A stretch of DNA of 6,353 nt from Bacteroidales bacterium (GTDB lineage Bacteria > Bacteroidota > Bacteroidia > Bacteroidales > WCHB1-69). Numbering within the stretch: the stretch's first letter is position 1; each line of letters starts with the position of its first letter. The translations under genes were made by a program, and so were the position numbers. This document shows positions 1 through 5,717 of this stretch, piece after piece. The notes below the pieces were generated by a model. It was not told the DNA's origin. It worked only from the letters and a program-made list of their open reading frames with translations, and searched no databases. The DNA lies in NCBI GenBank assembly GCA_031273515.1, contig JAISRU010000024.1, positions 1-6,353 on the forward strand, given 5' to 3'.

Positions 1-1
1 A

Positions 2-1003
2 GATACATTATATATAGGCGGAGGAACGCCAAGCGTATTGTCGCCCCAAACAATAGAGCAAATCATCACCCATGCTCGGAAGGTGTTCGGATGCAAACCG
101 GACGTCGAAATTACGCTTGAAGCTAATCCGAATAATCTGAACGAAGAATATATGAAACAGCTTGCCGATACATCTGTTAATCGGCTGAGCATTGGAATTC
201 AGTCTTTTTCGGACGACAATCTTCGTTTGTTGGGTCGTGTTCATACGGGAAAACAAGCCGAGACCTGTCTTGAATTAGCCGACAAATATCGTTTTTCCAA
301 TCTGTCTGTCGATTTGATGTATGCCTATCCGCAACTGACTAACGAACAATGGATAAAAAATTTAGAGCAAGTGAAACAGGTCGCTCATCTTTCCTGTTAC
401 AGTCTTTCTTTAGATACTTCTTCCGAATTGTATCGACAAATACAGACCAAGAAATACCACATGCCCGACGAAGATCAAACAATCGAACAATATCAATTAT
501 TGACCGAATTTGCGAAAACAAATCATTTTCTACATTACGAGATTTCCAATTTCTGCAAACCCAATCGTTTTTCCAGACATAATTCCGACTGCTGGAAAGG
601 CGAACCGTATATTGGTCTGGGGACGGCTGCACATTCGTTCAATGATTTCGCACGACAGTGGAATATACCGAATATTCATACATATATTCAGCAAATGAAT
701 ACGATAGACAGTCCCAAAGGATGGCATGAGAAAGGATTACATACTCTTTTTGAACAGGAAATACGCACCAAAACCATGCAGGTGAATGAGTATATCATGA
801 CTTCATTGCGTACAATGTGGGGTTGTGATTTGCAATACATCAGAGATCGTTTCGGAGCAATGTTTTTCGACGTCCTGCACCACAAAATAAAAACTATTCG
901 GTCGGAATATTACCTGATTGATAATAATAAACTGATATTGAATGAAAACGGATACTTACTCGCTGACTCCATAGCAAGTGATTTGTTTTTTGACGAAGAA
1001 TAA
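2..1003 (+). CDS. hemW: HemW, radical SAM heme chaperone (5' end missing)
   Basis: The frame is open from the left edge and ends at TAA 1001-1003, giving 333 residues. HemW proteins usually have about 375-380, so roughly the first 45 are missing, including the CxxxCxxC cysteines that hold the 4Fe-4S cluster. What remains is typical: GGGTPS at fragment residues 6-11 (SAM contact), EITLEANP at 36-43, RLSIGIQSF at 61-69, HYEISNF at 178-184, and the GEPYIGLG..AHSF stretch. Family knowledge: HemW binds heme and delivers it to membrane respiratory enzymes; it resembles coproporphyrinogen III dehydrogenase (HemN) but is not that enzyme, and is often mis-annotated as such. The HNxxYW hallmark reads HNSDCW here (residues 193-198), a Tyr-to-Cys change. 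The TTG at 38 is internal, since homology continues upstream of it. The next gene starts 15 bp downstream on the same strand. Confidence 0.93.
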   Translation, partial: DTLYIGGGTPSVLSPQTIEQIITHARKVFGCKPDVEITLEANPNNLNEEYMKQLADTSVNRLSIGIQSFSDDNLRLLGRVHTGKQAETCLELADKYRFSNLSVDLMYAYPQLTNEQWIKNLEQVKQVAHLSCYSLSLDTSSELYRQIQTKKYHMPDEDQTIEQYQLLTEFAKTNHFLHYEISNFCKPNRFSRHNSDCWKGEPYIGLGTAAHSFNDFARQWNIPNIHTYIQQMNTIDSPKGWHEKGLHTLFEQEIRTKTMQVNEYIMTSLRTMWGCDLQYIRDRFGAMFFDVLHHKIKTIRSEYYLIDNNKLILNENGYLLADSIASDLFFDEE

Positions 1004-1018
1004 AAAATCAATGCTGTT

Positions 1019-1375
1019 ATGAATGTAGAAGAACTGTACGAATATTGTCTTTCATTGAAGGAAACAAAAGAATGTTTTCCATTCGACAAAGATACCTTGG
1101 TACTGAAAGTACGAGGTAAAATGTTTGCGCTGATACCGTTGGAGAAACCTGAATTGCAAATTTCTCTGAAATGCGACCCTGAAAAAGCCATCGAACTTAG
1201 AGAACGTTATGCCTGTGTTCAACCTGCTTATCATTTCAATAAAAAGTATTGGATTTCAATCTACCTGAATTGTGAAATGAACGATGAGGAGGTTAAATAT
1301 TGGGTTCGTCATTCGATAGATGAAGTCTTGAAAAAACTCCCCAAACGGATACGGGATGAATATTACCAAAGTTGA
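1019..1375 (+). CDS. MmcQ/YjbR family protein
   Basis: A 118-residue protein, full length for the family. Recognisable family blocks are MNVEELYEYCLSL at the N-terminus, the FPFDKDTLVLKVRGKMFAL block at about 21-39, ISLKCDPEKAIELRERY at about 48-64, and AYHFNKKYWISI at about 70-81, followed by a helical end with KKLPKR. The family adopts a CyaY-like or 'double-wing' fold; DNA binding has been proposed from the fold, but no cellular role is firmly established, so I give no function beyond the family. The start ATG at 1019 lies 15 bp after the hemW stop with no strong Shine-Dalgarno sequence, as is usual in Bacteroidota. No promoter box is visible in the gap, so co-transcription with hemW is likely. 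No signal peptide or membrane segment; a cytoplasmic protein is expected. Confidence 0.9.
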   Translation: MNVEELYEYCLSLKETKECFPFDKDTLVLKVRGKMFALIPLEKPELQISLKCDPEKAIELRERYACVQPAYHFNKKYWISIYLNCEMNDEEVKYWVRHSIDEVLKKLPKRIRDEYYQS

Positions 1376-1383
1376 GGGGAAAC

Positions 1384-1400
1384 GTCAATCCTGACTTTTT
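1384..1400 (+). terminator. Weak terminator-like stem after the hemW-mmcQ pair
   Basis: GTCA (1384-1387), loop ATCC and TGAC (1392-1395) are followed at once by TTTTT (1396-1400), 8 bp after the MmcQ/YjbR stop. The position and T-run suit an intrinsic terminator, but a 4-bp stem is marginal, so it may be fortuitous. Confidence 0.3.
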
Positions 1401-1465
1401 ATCTGTTTATGATTTCTATCTATTTTATTTACACGTCATTGCGAACGCATTTTCCTCACCCCCAG

Positions 1466-1490
1466 CCCCTCTCCAAAATGGGAAGAGGGG
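1466..1490. repeat. GC-rich hairpin
   Basis: CCCCTCT (1466-1472) and AGAGGGG (1484-1490) are perfect complements around an 11-nt loop. They sit within a CCTCACCCCCAGCCCCTCTCC-like segment that stands out from AT-rich surroundings. The placement between convergent genes would allow a bidirectional terminator role, but there is no clean T-run on either side. Similar segments recur in many bacterial genomes as intergenic repeats (recollection only). Confidence 0.5.
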
Positions 1491-1546
1491 AGAGAAAATC
1501 TGTGTTCATCAGTTAATCAGATGGTTATTGAGCATAGTCGAAATAT

Positions 1547-1564
1547 AAATCACAGTTCAAGACA
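1547..1564 (-). repeat. 18-bp dispersed repeat, copy 1 (reverse)
   Basis: AAATCACAGTTCAAGACA is the exact reverse complement of 5397-5414. Read on the minus strand, it lies downstream of porX and is followed by a CTGATTAACTGATGAAC segment, echoing the GATTAA-rich DNA that follows copy 2. In this copy about 26 bp containing a TTCGACTATGCTCAATAACC-like stretch separates the two parts, as if another short element were inserted or the core had diverged. Confidence 0.75.
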
Positions 1565-1591
1565 ATAATCATCCGCAGGCACAATCAATTC

Positions 1592-1717
1592 TCAATTACT
1601 TACAGGTACATCGAATGTAAATTCAACTAATAAATGCAACTTTACGAATATCGCCTCTTTGATTTCGTCTGTTGTTATTTCTGATACTTCCCAACAAATA
1701 ACGGTAGAACCATTCAT
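1592..1717 (-). CDS. Possible small ORF downstream of porX (41 aa)
   Basis: Read on the minus strand, an ATG (complement of 1715-1717), 33 bp after the porX stop, opens 41 codons ending in TGA (complement of 1592-1594). The peptide begins MNGSTVICWEVSEITTDEIK and ends VEFTFDVPVSN. It has no membrane segment, signal peptide or motif I recognise. In favour: it lies just beyond porX on the same strand, is acidic and has a soluble-looking composition. Against: it is short, has no clear Shine-Dalgarno sequence and could be chance or the remnant of a longer gene. Function unknown. Confidence 0.25.
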   Translation of the reverse strand: MNGSTVICWEVSEITTDEIKEAIFVKLHLLVEFTFDVPVSN

Positions 1718-1750
1718 TTTTATTTTCTACTTTTGTTTGGTAATCCCTTG

Positions 1751-3307
1751 CTATTTGGGGACAAGTGTTATAAAAGGTATCAAGACTTCCTCAATAGAAA
1801 CGCCTCCGTGCTGGAAAGTGTTTTTATAATAGTTTACATAATGATTGTAATTATTCGGATAGGCAAAGAAGTTATTACCGCAGGCAAAAGCATATTTCGA
1901 ACTGACATTGAGTTTGGGAAGAAATATATCCTGCGGATTATTCACTGTGAATACATCTTTGCTGTTGTAATTCAAATTTCTGCCGACCTTATAACGCAAA
2001 TTGGTATTGGTTTCCTTATCGCCCATGATTTTTATCGGATTTTCGATACGGATAGAACCGTGATCGGTGGTAATAAACACACGCACTTGCTTTTCCGACA
2101 GAAACTTAAGCATCTCCAATAAATAGGAATGTTCAAACCACGACAACGTAACGGAACGATATGAAATTTCATTATCGGCAAGTTCCCGCACTATGCCCAC
2201 ATCGGTATGCGCATGGGAAAGCATATCCACAAAATTGTAAATAACGACGTTCAAAGGTGTTTTAATGGTATTGTTCAGATTATCATTCACCTTTTTGGCA
2301 AAATCCATATTCAGCACTTTGGAATAGGAATGTTTGATATGAATGCCGTAACGTTTCAGATTTTCGTCTAACAGATTATGTTCGTGTTCGTTTTTATTAC
2401 CTTCTTCATTTTCGTCGACCCAGTATTTCGGATATTTTTTTGCTATTTCTCCGGGCATCAGTCCGGCGAACAGCGCATTGCGTGCATAGAGGGTCGATGT
2501 GGGCAGGATACTGTAATAGAGTTCATCCTTTTCTATCCTGAAATATTCACTGATAACGGGTTCGATCGATTTCCACTGATCGTATCGCAGATTGTCTATT
2601 ACGATCAGATAAACAGACTGAGTATCTTTAATTTCCGAAAAGACACGTTCTTTCAAAATCGTGTGGGACATCAGGGGTTTATCTTTTGACGTTCCGTTCA
2701 GCCAGCTGATGTAATTTTTGCTGATGAATTTACTGAACAACAAATTCGCTTCTGCTTTCTGGGAATAGAATATCTCCTGAAGACCGGGGTCGTCGTTTCC
2801 TTCCAGACTCATTGTCCAGAATGTAAGTTCTTTATACATATCCATCCATTCGGCAGCATCCATATTATTCATCAGTTTCATGCTGATAGAGCGGAACGAC
2901 TGCTGATAATCGGAAGATATTTTTGCGGTAGTCAGTTTGCGGTTCTCCGTTATTTTCTTCAGACAATGCAGAATCTGATGCGGATTGACCGGCTTTATCA
3001 GATAATCACTGATTTTCGAACCAATGGCGTCGTCCATAATATGTTCTTCTTCGCTTTTGGTAATCATCACAATGGGTATAGTCGAGAAGCGTGTTTTTAT
3101 CTGAGTAACAGTTTCCAGACCGGATAGTCCGGGCATGTTTTCGTCCAGAAAAACAATATCGGCAATGGTATTGGAAAGTTCTTCTATCGCTTCGTTTCCG
3201 CTTCTCACTGTCAATACTTTATATCCTCTTTGTTCCAGAAAGAGGATGTGTGGTTTCAATAAATCAATTTCGTCGTCTGCCCAAAGAATGGTGATGTTAT
3301 TTTGCAT
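1751..3307 (-). CDS. porX: PorX-type response regulator with PglZ domain
   Basis: A 518-residue protein, close to the usual PorX length. Residues 1-120 form a CheY-like receiver: acidic pair D11-D12, phospho-acceptor D55 in FLDENMPG, T83 and K105 in SDYLIKP. A helical linker (about 125-215) leads to a C-terminal PglZ domain of the alkaline-phosphatase superfamily. Candidate metal or catalytic residues there are D238 (IDNLR), T270/T272 (LPTSTLYARNA), D361 and H365 (NFVDMLSHAH), D415-H416 (TTDHG) and H500 (QHGG). Family knowledge: PorX, with sensor kinase PorY, controls type IX secretion in Bacteroidota, and its PglZ domain is a zinc phosphodiesterase acting on oligonucleotides. All expected active-site positions are present, so the protein should be functional. 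No output DNA-binding domain is seen. PorY and secretion genes are absent from the window. The start ATG (complement of 3305-3307) immediately precedes the receiver. No clear -7 box was found upstream of it. Confidence 0.93.
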   Translation of the reverse strand: MQNNITILWADDEIDLLKPHILFLEQRGYKVLTVRSGNEAIEELSNTIADIVFLDENMPGLSGLETVTQIKTRFSTIPIVMITKSEEEHIMDDAIGSKISDYLIKPVNPHQILHCLKKITENRKLTTAKISSDYQQSFRSISMKLMNNMDAAEWMDMYKELTFWTMSLEGNDDPGLQEIFYSQKAEANLLFSKFISKNYISWLNGTSKDKPLMSHTILKERVFSEIKDTQSVYLIVIDNLRYDQWKSIEPVISEYFRIEKDELYYSILPTSTLYARNALFAGLMPGEIAKKYPKYWVDENEEGNKNEHEHNLLDENLKRYGIHIKHSYSKVLNMDFAKKVNDNLNNTIKTPLNVVIYNFVDMLSHAHTDVGIVRELADNEISYRSVTLSWFEHSYLLEMLKFLSEKQVRVFITTDHGSIRIENPIKIMGDKETNTNLRYKVGRNLNYNSKDVFTVNNPQDIFLPKLNVSSKYAFACGNNFFAYPNNYNHYVNYYKNTFQHGGVSIEEVLIPFITLVPK

Positions 3308-3385
3308 ATCGGTTTCTTTTTACACACACAAAACGAGCGTAGTTGTTTTTTATTATACGATGTCGAAAAAAGAGCTCTATTGTCC

Positions 3386-3404
3386 GAATGGTCATTTTCC
3401 ATTC
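3386..3404. promoter_or_regulatory. Inverted repeat in the porX-dxs divergent region
   Basis: GAATGG (3386-3391) and CCATTC (3399-3404) are perfect complements around a 7-nt spacer. The repeat lies 22 bp upstream of the dxs -7 box and about 80 bp upstream of porX, where a regulator of either gene could bind. It is short enough to be chance. Confidence 0.25.
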
Positions 3405-3411
3405 TCAATTA

Positions 3412-3434
3412 TCAATTAATTTTTGTAACTTTGC
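3412..3434 (+). promoter_or_regulatory. Bacteroidota-type promoter of dxs
   Basis: TAACTTTG at 3426-3433 matches the TAnnTTTG -7 box of the Bacteroidota primary sigma factor exactly. The -33 region is AT-rich without a clean TTTG. The preceding 14 bp, TCAATTAATTTTTG, nearly match those before the -7 box of the gene at 5741. The predicted transcript start, a few bases downstream (about 3438-3440), leaves a very short leader and excludes any dxs start upstream of it. Confidence 0.7.
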
Positions 3435-3453
3435 CAAATTTTTAATGGGAATA

Positions 3454-5424
3454 ATGTTTGACCAATATAAATTATTATCGAATATCAATACGCCGGAAGA
3501 CGTAAAAAAACTGAAATTAAATCAGTTGGAATTATTATGCAAAGAATTACGGGATTATATTGTAGAAGTAACGTCGGTCAATCCGGGACATTTGGGTTCA
3601 AGTCTGGGAGCGATTGAACTTGCTGTCGCCATACACTATGTTTTCGATACGCCCAACGATAAATTGATCTGGGATGTAGGACATCAGGCGTATGCTCATA
3701 AAATCCTCACGGGAAGAAGAGAACAGTTTGCCAAAAACCGCAGATACAAAGGATTGAGCGGTTTTCCAAAGATGTCCGAAAGTCCGTACGACGCTTTTGG
3801 AGGAGGACATTCTTCCACTTCTATTTCCTCAATTTTGGGTATGGCGATAGCGGCTGCTTTGTCGGGCAATACATCCCGAAATCATATCGCGGTTATCGGC
3901 GACGGCTCTATGACAGGGGGAATGGCTTTTGAAGGATTAAATCATGCAGGTTCGGCTAATGCAAACATCCTGGTTATTCTCAATGACAACGGAATGGCTA
4001 TCGATGAAAATGTGGGCGCATTGAGCAACTATTTTATTCAATTAACCACCTCATCGACCTATAATTCTTTTAGAAAGAAAATCTGGAAGATGTTTTCCCA
4101 TAAAGACGACAGAGGATACCCTATCCGAAATGTTATCAAACAGATACAGGACACGATCAAAGGAAGTATTTTGAAGAACAGCAACCTGTTTGAAGCGCTG
4201 GGATTTCGTTATTTTGGTCCCGTAAACGGACATGACGTCGTGTTTCTGGTGAAAGTATTGCGAAGATTGAAACATATTCAGGGACCTAAACTGCTTCATT
4301 GTGTAACCATAAAAGGGAAAGGGCTGCAGGAAGCCGAAAAACGTCAGACCCTGTATCATGCACCGGGAAAATTCGATAAAGAAACAGGAAAAATCTTAGA
4401 AATAGCCTTTGAACCCGGCGAAATAGAGAAATACCAGAAAGTTTTCGGAGAAACCATCTGTGAACTGGCACGGGAGAATGAAAAAATAACAGGCATAACT
4501 CCCGCTATGGCAAGCGGTTGTTCATTGGATATTATGATGAAACGTTTTCCTGATCGCACTTTTGATGTGGGGATTGCAGAGCAACATGCCGTTACTTTTT
4601 CGGCAGGAATGGCTTGCGAAGGTTTTATTCCGTTTTGCAACATATATTCGTCTTTTTTACAGCGGGCGTACGACCAGATTATCCACGACGTCGCATTACA
4701 GCGCCTCCATGTGATTTTCTGTATTGATCGTTCGGGCTTAGTCGGAGAAGACGGCGCAACTCATCACGGATGTTACGATCTTGCTTTTTTGCGTTGTATT
4801 CCCAACATGATCATTGCAGCGCCTTTAAATGAGCTTGATTTGCGAAACATGATGTATACCGCCGTAAAGACCAATGCACCTTTTGCTATTCGGTATCCGC
4901 GCGGGAAAGGCGTTAGCAACAATTGGAAGAATCAGCCTTTTGAAACCTGCGAAATCGGAAAAGGCGTTTGTCTGAAAGAAGGTAAGGATTTAGCCATTAT
5001 CTCTGTCGGACACATTGGCAACAGCGGACTGCAGGTTGTCGATACGCTTACAGAAGAAGATATAGCGATTGGTCTGTATGACATTCGTTTTCTCAAACCA
5101 ATCGACGAACAATTGTTGCATGTCGTTTGTTCACGGTACAGAATCATCGTAACGGTCGAAAATGGGTCGATTATTGGAGGGCTTGGAAGCGCTGTTTCGG
5201 AATTTATCACCACGCATAATTATAAAAATAAATTGAAAATCATTGGTATTCCGGATAGATTTGTAGAACAGGGAAGCATAGAAGAATTACATAAAGAATG
5301 CGGTCTGGATTACGACGGTATCCTGAAAACTGTCCGACAACTTTTGTCTTCCACTTTGTCTGAATCAGGATTTACAGGATTACCTTCGGACGCTTCTGTC
5401 TTGAACTGTGATTTGTCTGATTAA
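3454..5424 (+). CDS. dxs: 1-deoxy-D-xylulose-5-phosphate synthase
   Basis: The enzyme condenses pyruvate and glyceraldehyde 3-phosphate, using thiamine diphosphate and Mg2+, to make DXP, the first step of the MEP isoprenoid pathway and a precursor for thiamine and pyridoxal. Residues from the chosen start: NPGHLGSSLG with H46; the thiamine-diphosphate motif GDGS (149-152) to NDN (177-179); KGKG; E376 in GIAEQHA, matching the catalytic Glu of the pyrimidine domain; DRSGLVGEDGATHHG (425-439) with H437. The ORF is open from 3343, but the promoter at 3426-3433 rules that out. ATG 3445 (MGIMFDQ) and ATG 3454 (MFDQYKLL) remain; I chose 3454 because 3445 leaves almost no leader, and the GGGA just before it may help. 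At 656 residues it exceeds the roughly 620-640 typical length. The extra 22 C-terminal residues (635-656) coincide with repeat DNA. No downstream partner gene is close. Confidence 0.95.
   Translation: MFDQYKLLSNINTPEDVKKLKLNQLELLCKELRDYIVEVTSVNPGHLGSSLGAIELAVAIHYVFDTPNDKLIWDVGHQAYAHKILTGRREQFAKNRRYKGLSGFPKMSESPYDAFGGGHSSTSISSILGMAIAAALSGNTSRNHIAVIGDGSMTGGMAFEGLNHAGSANANILVILNDNGMAIDENVGALSNYFIQLTTSSTYNSFRKKIWKMFSHKDDRGYPIRNVIKQIQDTIKGSILKNSNLFEALGFRYFGPVNGHDVVFLVKVLRRLKHIQGPKLLHCVTIKGKGLQEAEKRQTLYHAPGKFDKETGKILEIAFEPGEIEKYQKVFGETICELARENEKITGITPAMASGCSLDIMMKRFPDRTFDVGIAEQHAVTFSAGMACEGFIPFCNIYSSFLQRAYDQIIHDVALQRLHVIFCIDRSGLVGEDGATHHGCYDLAFLRCIPNMIIAAPLNELDLRNMMYTAVKTNAPFAIRYPRGKGVSNNWKNQPFETCEIGKGVCLKEGKDLAIISVGHIGNSGLQVVDTLTEEDIAIGLYDIRFLKPIDEQLLHVVCSRYRIIVTVENGSIIGGLGSAVSEFITTHNYKNKLKIIGIPDRFVEQGSIEELHKECGLDYDGILKTVRQLLSSTLSESGFTGLPSDASVLNCDLSD
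5356..5372 (+). repeat. 17-bp inverted repeat, left arm, inside dxs
   Basis: TTGTCTGAATCAGGATT is the exact reverse complement of 5624-5640. It starts at dxs codon 635, in the position where homology to the enzyme family seems to end. It is followed by TACAGGATTACCTTCGG, in which the AGGATT unit recurs. Confidence 0.8.
5397..5414 (+). repeat. 18-bp dispersed repeat, copy 2, inside dxs
   Basis: TGTCTTGAACTGTGATTT matches the complement of 1547-1564 without a mismatch. Here it encodes part of the dxs C-terminal tail (VLNCDL). As at copy 1, it lies at the 3' side of a gene in the sense orientation. Confidence 0.8.
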
Positions 5425-5443
5425 ATGATTAACATGATTACCT
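5419..5443 (+). repeat. Short tandem GATTAA units supplying the dxs stop
   Basis: Three degenerate units, GATTAAAT (5419-5426), GATTAACAT (5427-5435) and GATTACCT (5436-5443), lie head to tail. The dxs stop codon TAA (5422-5424) is part of the first unit, so translation ends in repeat DNA. Confidence 0.6.
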
Positions 5444-5462
5444 TCGGGTGATTATTATTTCC

Positions 5463-5498
5463 CGCAGATTCCCGCAGTATAACCGCAGAGTTACGCAG
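5463..5498 (+). repeat. Phased CGCAG series
   Basis: CGCAG occurs at 5463-5467, 5473-5477, 5484-5488 and 5494-5498, with start-to-start spacing of 10, 11 and 10 bp, about one helical turn. The flanks vary (ATTC, TATAAC, AGTTA). It may be a degenerate tandem repeat or a phased protein-binding array. Confidence 0.6.
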
Positions 5499-5523
5499 AA
5501 ATTACATAGATATCCACAGAAAA

Positions 5524-5553
5524 AATCCTGCTAATCCTTAAATCTTGTAAATC
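5524..5553 (-). repeat. Degenerate AGGATT units (reverse)
   Basis: AATCCT (5524-5529), AATCCT (5533-5538), AATCTT (5541-5546) and AATC (5550-5553) recur every 8-9 bp. Read on the minus strand these are the AGGATT/GATTTACA units seen in forward orientation in the dxs tail (5368-5381). Confidence 0.55.
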
Positions 5554-5569
5554 GACGCACGAAGCGAGA

Positions 5570-5595
5570 GCAGAGGCAAACTTGTTTGCTTCTGC
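5570..5595. repeat. Long hairpin in the dxs downstream region
   Basis: GCAGAGGCAAAC (5570-5581) pairs with GTTTGCTTCTGC (5584-5595): 12 positions with one G-T wobble and a 2-nt centre, so a 4-nt loop is likely in RNA. It is the strongest stem seen in the window. There is no T-run after it, so it is not a standard intrinsic terminator; it could stabilise or mark a 3' end. Confidence 0.65.
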
Positions 5596-5612
5596 CGAGC
5601 AAGAAGGAGAAA

Positions 5613-5623
5613 GCCCGAAGGGC
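5613..5623. repeat. GCCC-GAA-GGGC mini-hairpin
   Basis: Four GC pairs (5613-5616 with 5620-5623) close a GAA triloop directly before the right arm of the 17-bp inverted repeat. The left side of the block has a related ACCTTCGG, so this may be part of the same repeat module. Confidence 0.45.
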
Positions 5624-5640
5624 AATCCTGATTCAGACAA
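5624..5640 (-). repeat. 17-bp inverted repeat, right arm
   Basis: AATCCTGATTCAGACAA pairs perfectly with 5356-5372. The two arms frame 285 bp with no coding capacity of its own. No target-site duplication is evident at the outer edges, so the arms may be ends of one small non-autonomous element or two oppositely oriented copies of a short repeat. Confidence 0.8.
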
Positions 5641-5694
5641 TGGCGTGGACAATGGGGAAGAGAATCCTCGTCTGTATGGGGTGACTAAAAATTC

Positions 5695-5717
5695 TCAATT
5701 AAATTGTGTACTTTTGC
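5695..5717 (+). promoter_or_regulatory. Bacteroidota-type promoter of the AsmA-like gene
   Basis: TACTTTTG at 5709-5716 fits the TAnnTTTG -7 box, 24 bp before the ATG at 5741, leaving a leader of about 20 nt. The 23 bp from 5695 agree with those at the dxs promoter (3412-3434) at 19 positions. No clear TTTG -33 box. Confidence 0.65.

Larger units (their letters stand above)
1376..1750. other. Gap between convergent genes, with repeats
   Basis: This 375-bp stretch separates the end of the MmcQ/YjbR gene (+) from the end of porX (-). It holds a weak terminator-like stem (1384-1400), a short CGTCATTGCGAACG segment (1434-1447), a GC-rich hairpin (1466-1490), an 18-bp repeat shared with the dxs 3' end (1547-1564) and a possible small minus-strand ORF (1592-1717). 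Several pieces resemble sequences I recall as recurring between genes in Bacteroidota genomes, but that is recollection, not a search. No tRNA or other RNA gene was recognised. Confidence 0.7.
5378..5447 (+). repeat. Direct repeat GATTACCTTCGG, two copies
   Basis: GATTACCTTCGG occurs at 5378-5389 within dxs and at 5436-5447 after its stop, 58 bp apart. The intervening DNA contains the 18-bp dispersed repeat, suggesting a duplicated module or a segment inserted with duplication of its flank. Confidence 0.65.

Noticed and set aside
38..1003. TTG at 38 as the hemW start
   Set aside because: The conserved DTLYIGGGTPS sequence lies upstream in the same frame, so the gene begins beyond the left edge.
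1..1003. Annotation of the first gene as coproporphyrinogen III oxidase HemN
   Set aside because: The HNxxxW-GEPYIGLG..AHSF region and the expected size match HemW, which lacks the HemN C-terminal features.
1733..2122. Plus-strand ORF of 129 aa opposite porX, rich in Ile/Phe
   Set aside because: It is antisense to well-supported porX coding sequence; its hydrophobic composition is a by-product of the opposite strand.
2378..2689. Plus-strand ORF of 103 aa opposite porX with runs of Phe and Val
   Set aside because: A shadow of the porX PglZ domain coding sequence, without its own start signals or recognisable motifs.
3343..3453. Longer dxs reading frame starting at ATG 3343 (37 extra residues)
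   Set aside because: The extra part precedes and spans the -7 box at 3426-3433, shows no DXS similarity and would lie upstream of the predicted transcript start.
4051..4359. Minus-strand ORF of 102 aa inside dxs
   Set aside because: It is antisense to the conserved DXS coding region and has no family resemblance.
5461..5640. CRISPR-like array suggested by the repeats
   Set aside because: The units are only 5-10 bp and degenerate, with no 25-35 bp conserved repeat or unique spacers and no cas genes.
5636..5655. GACAATGG at 5636-5643 and 5648-5655 as a target-site duplication
   Set aside because: The copies are adjacent, not on opposite sides of the 285-bp block, so they do not mark an insertion of it.
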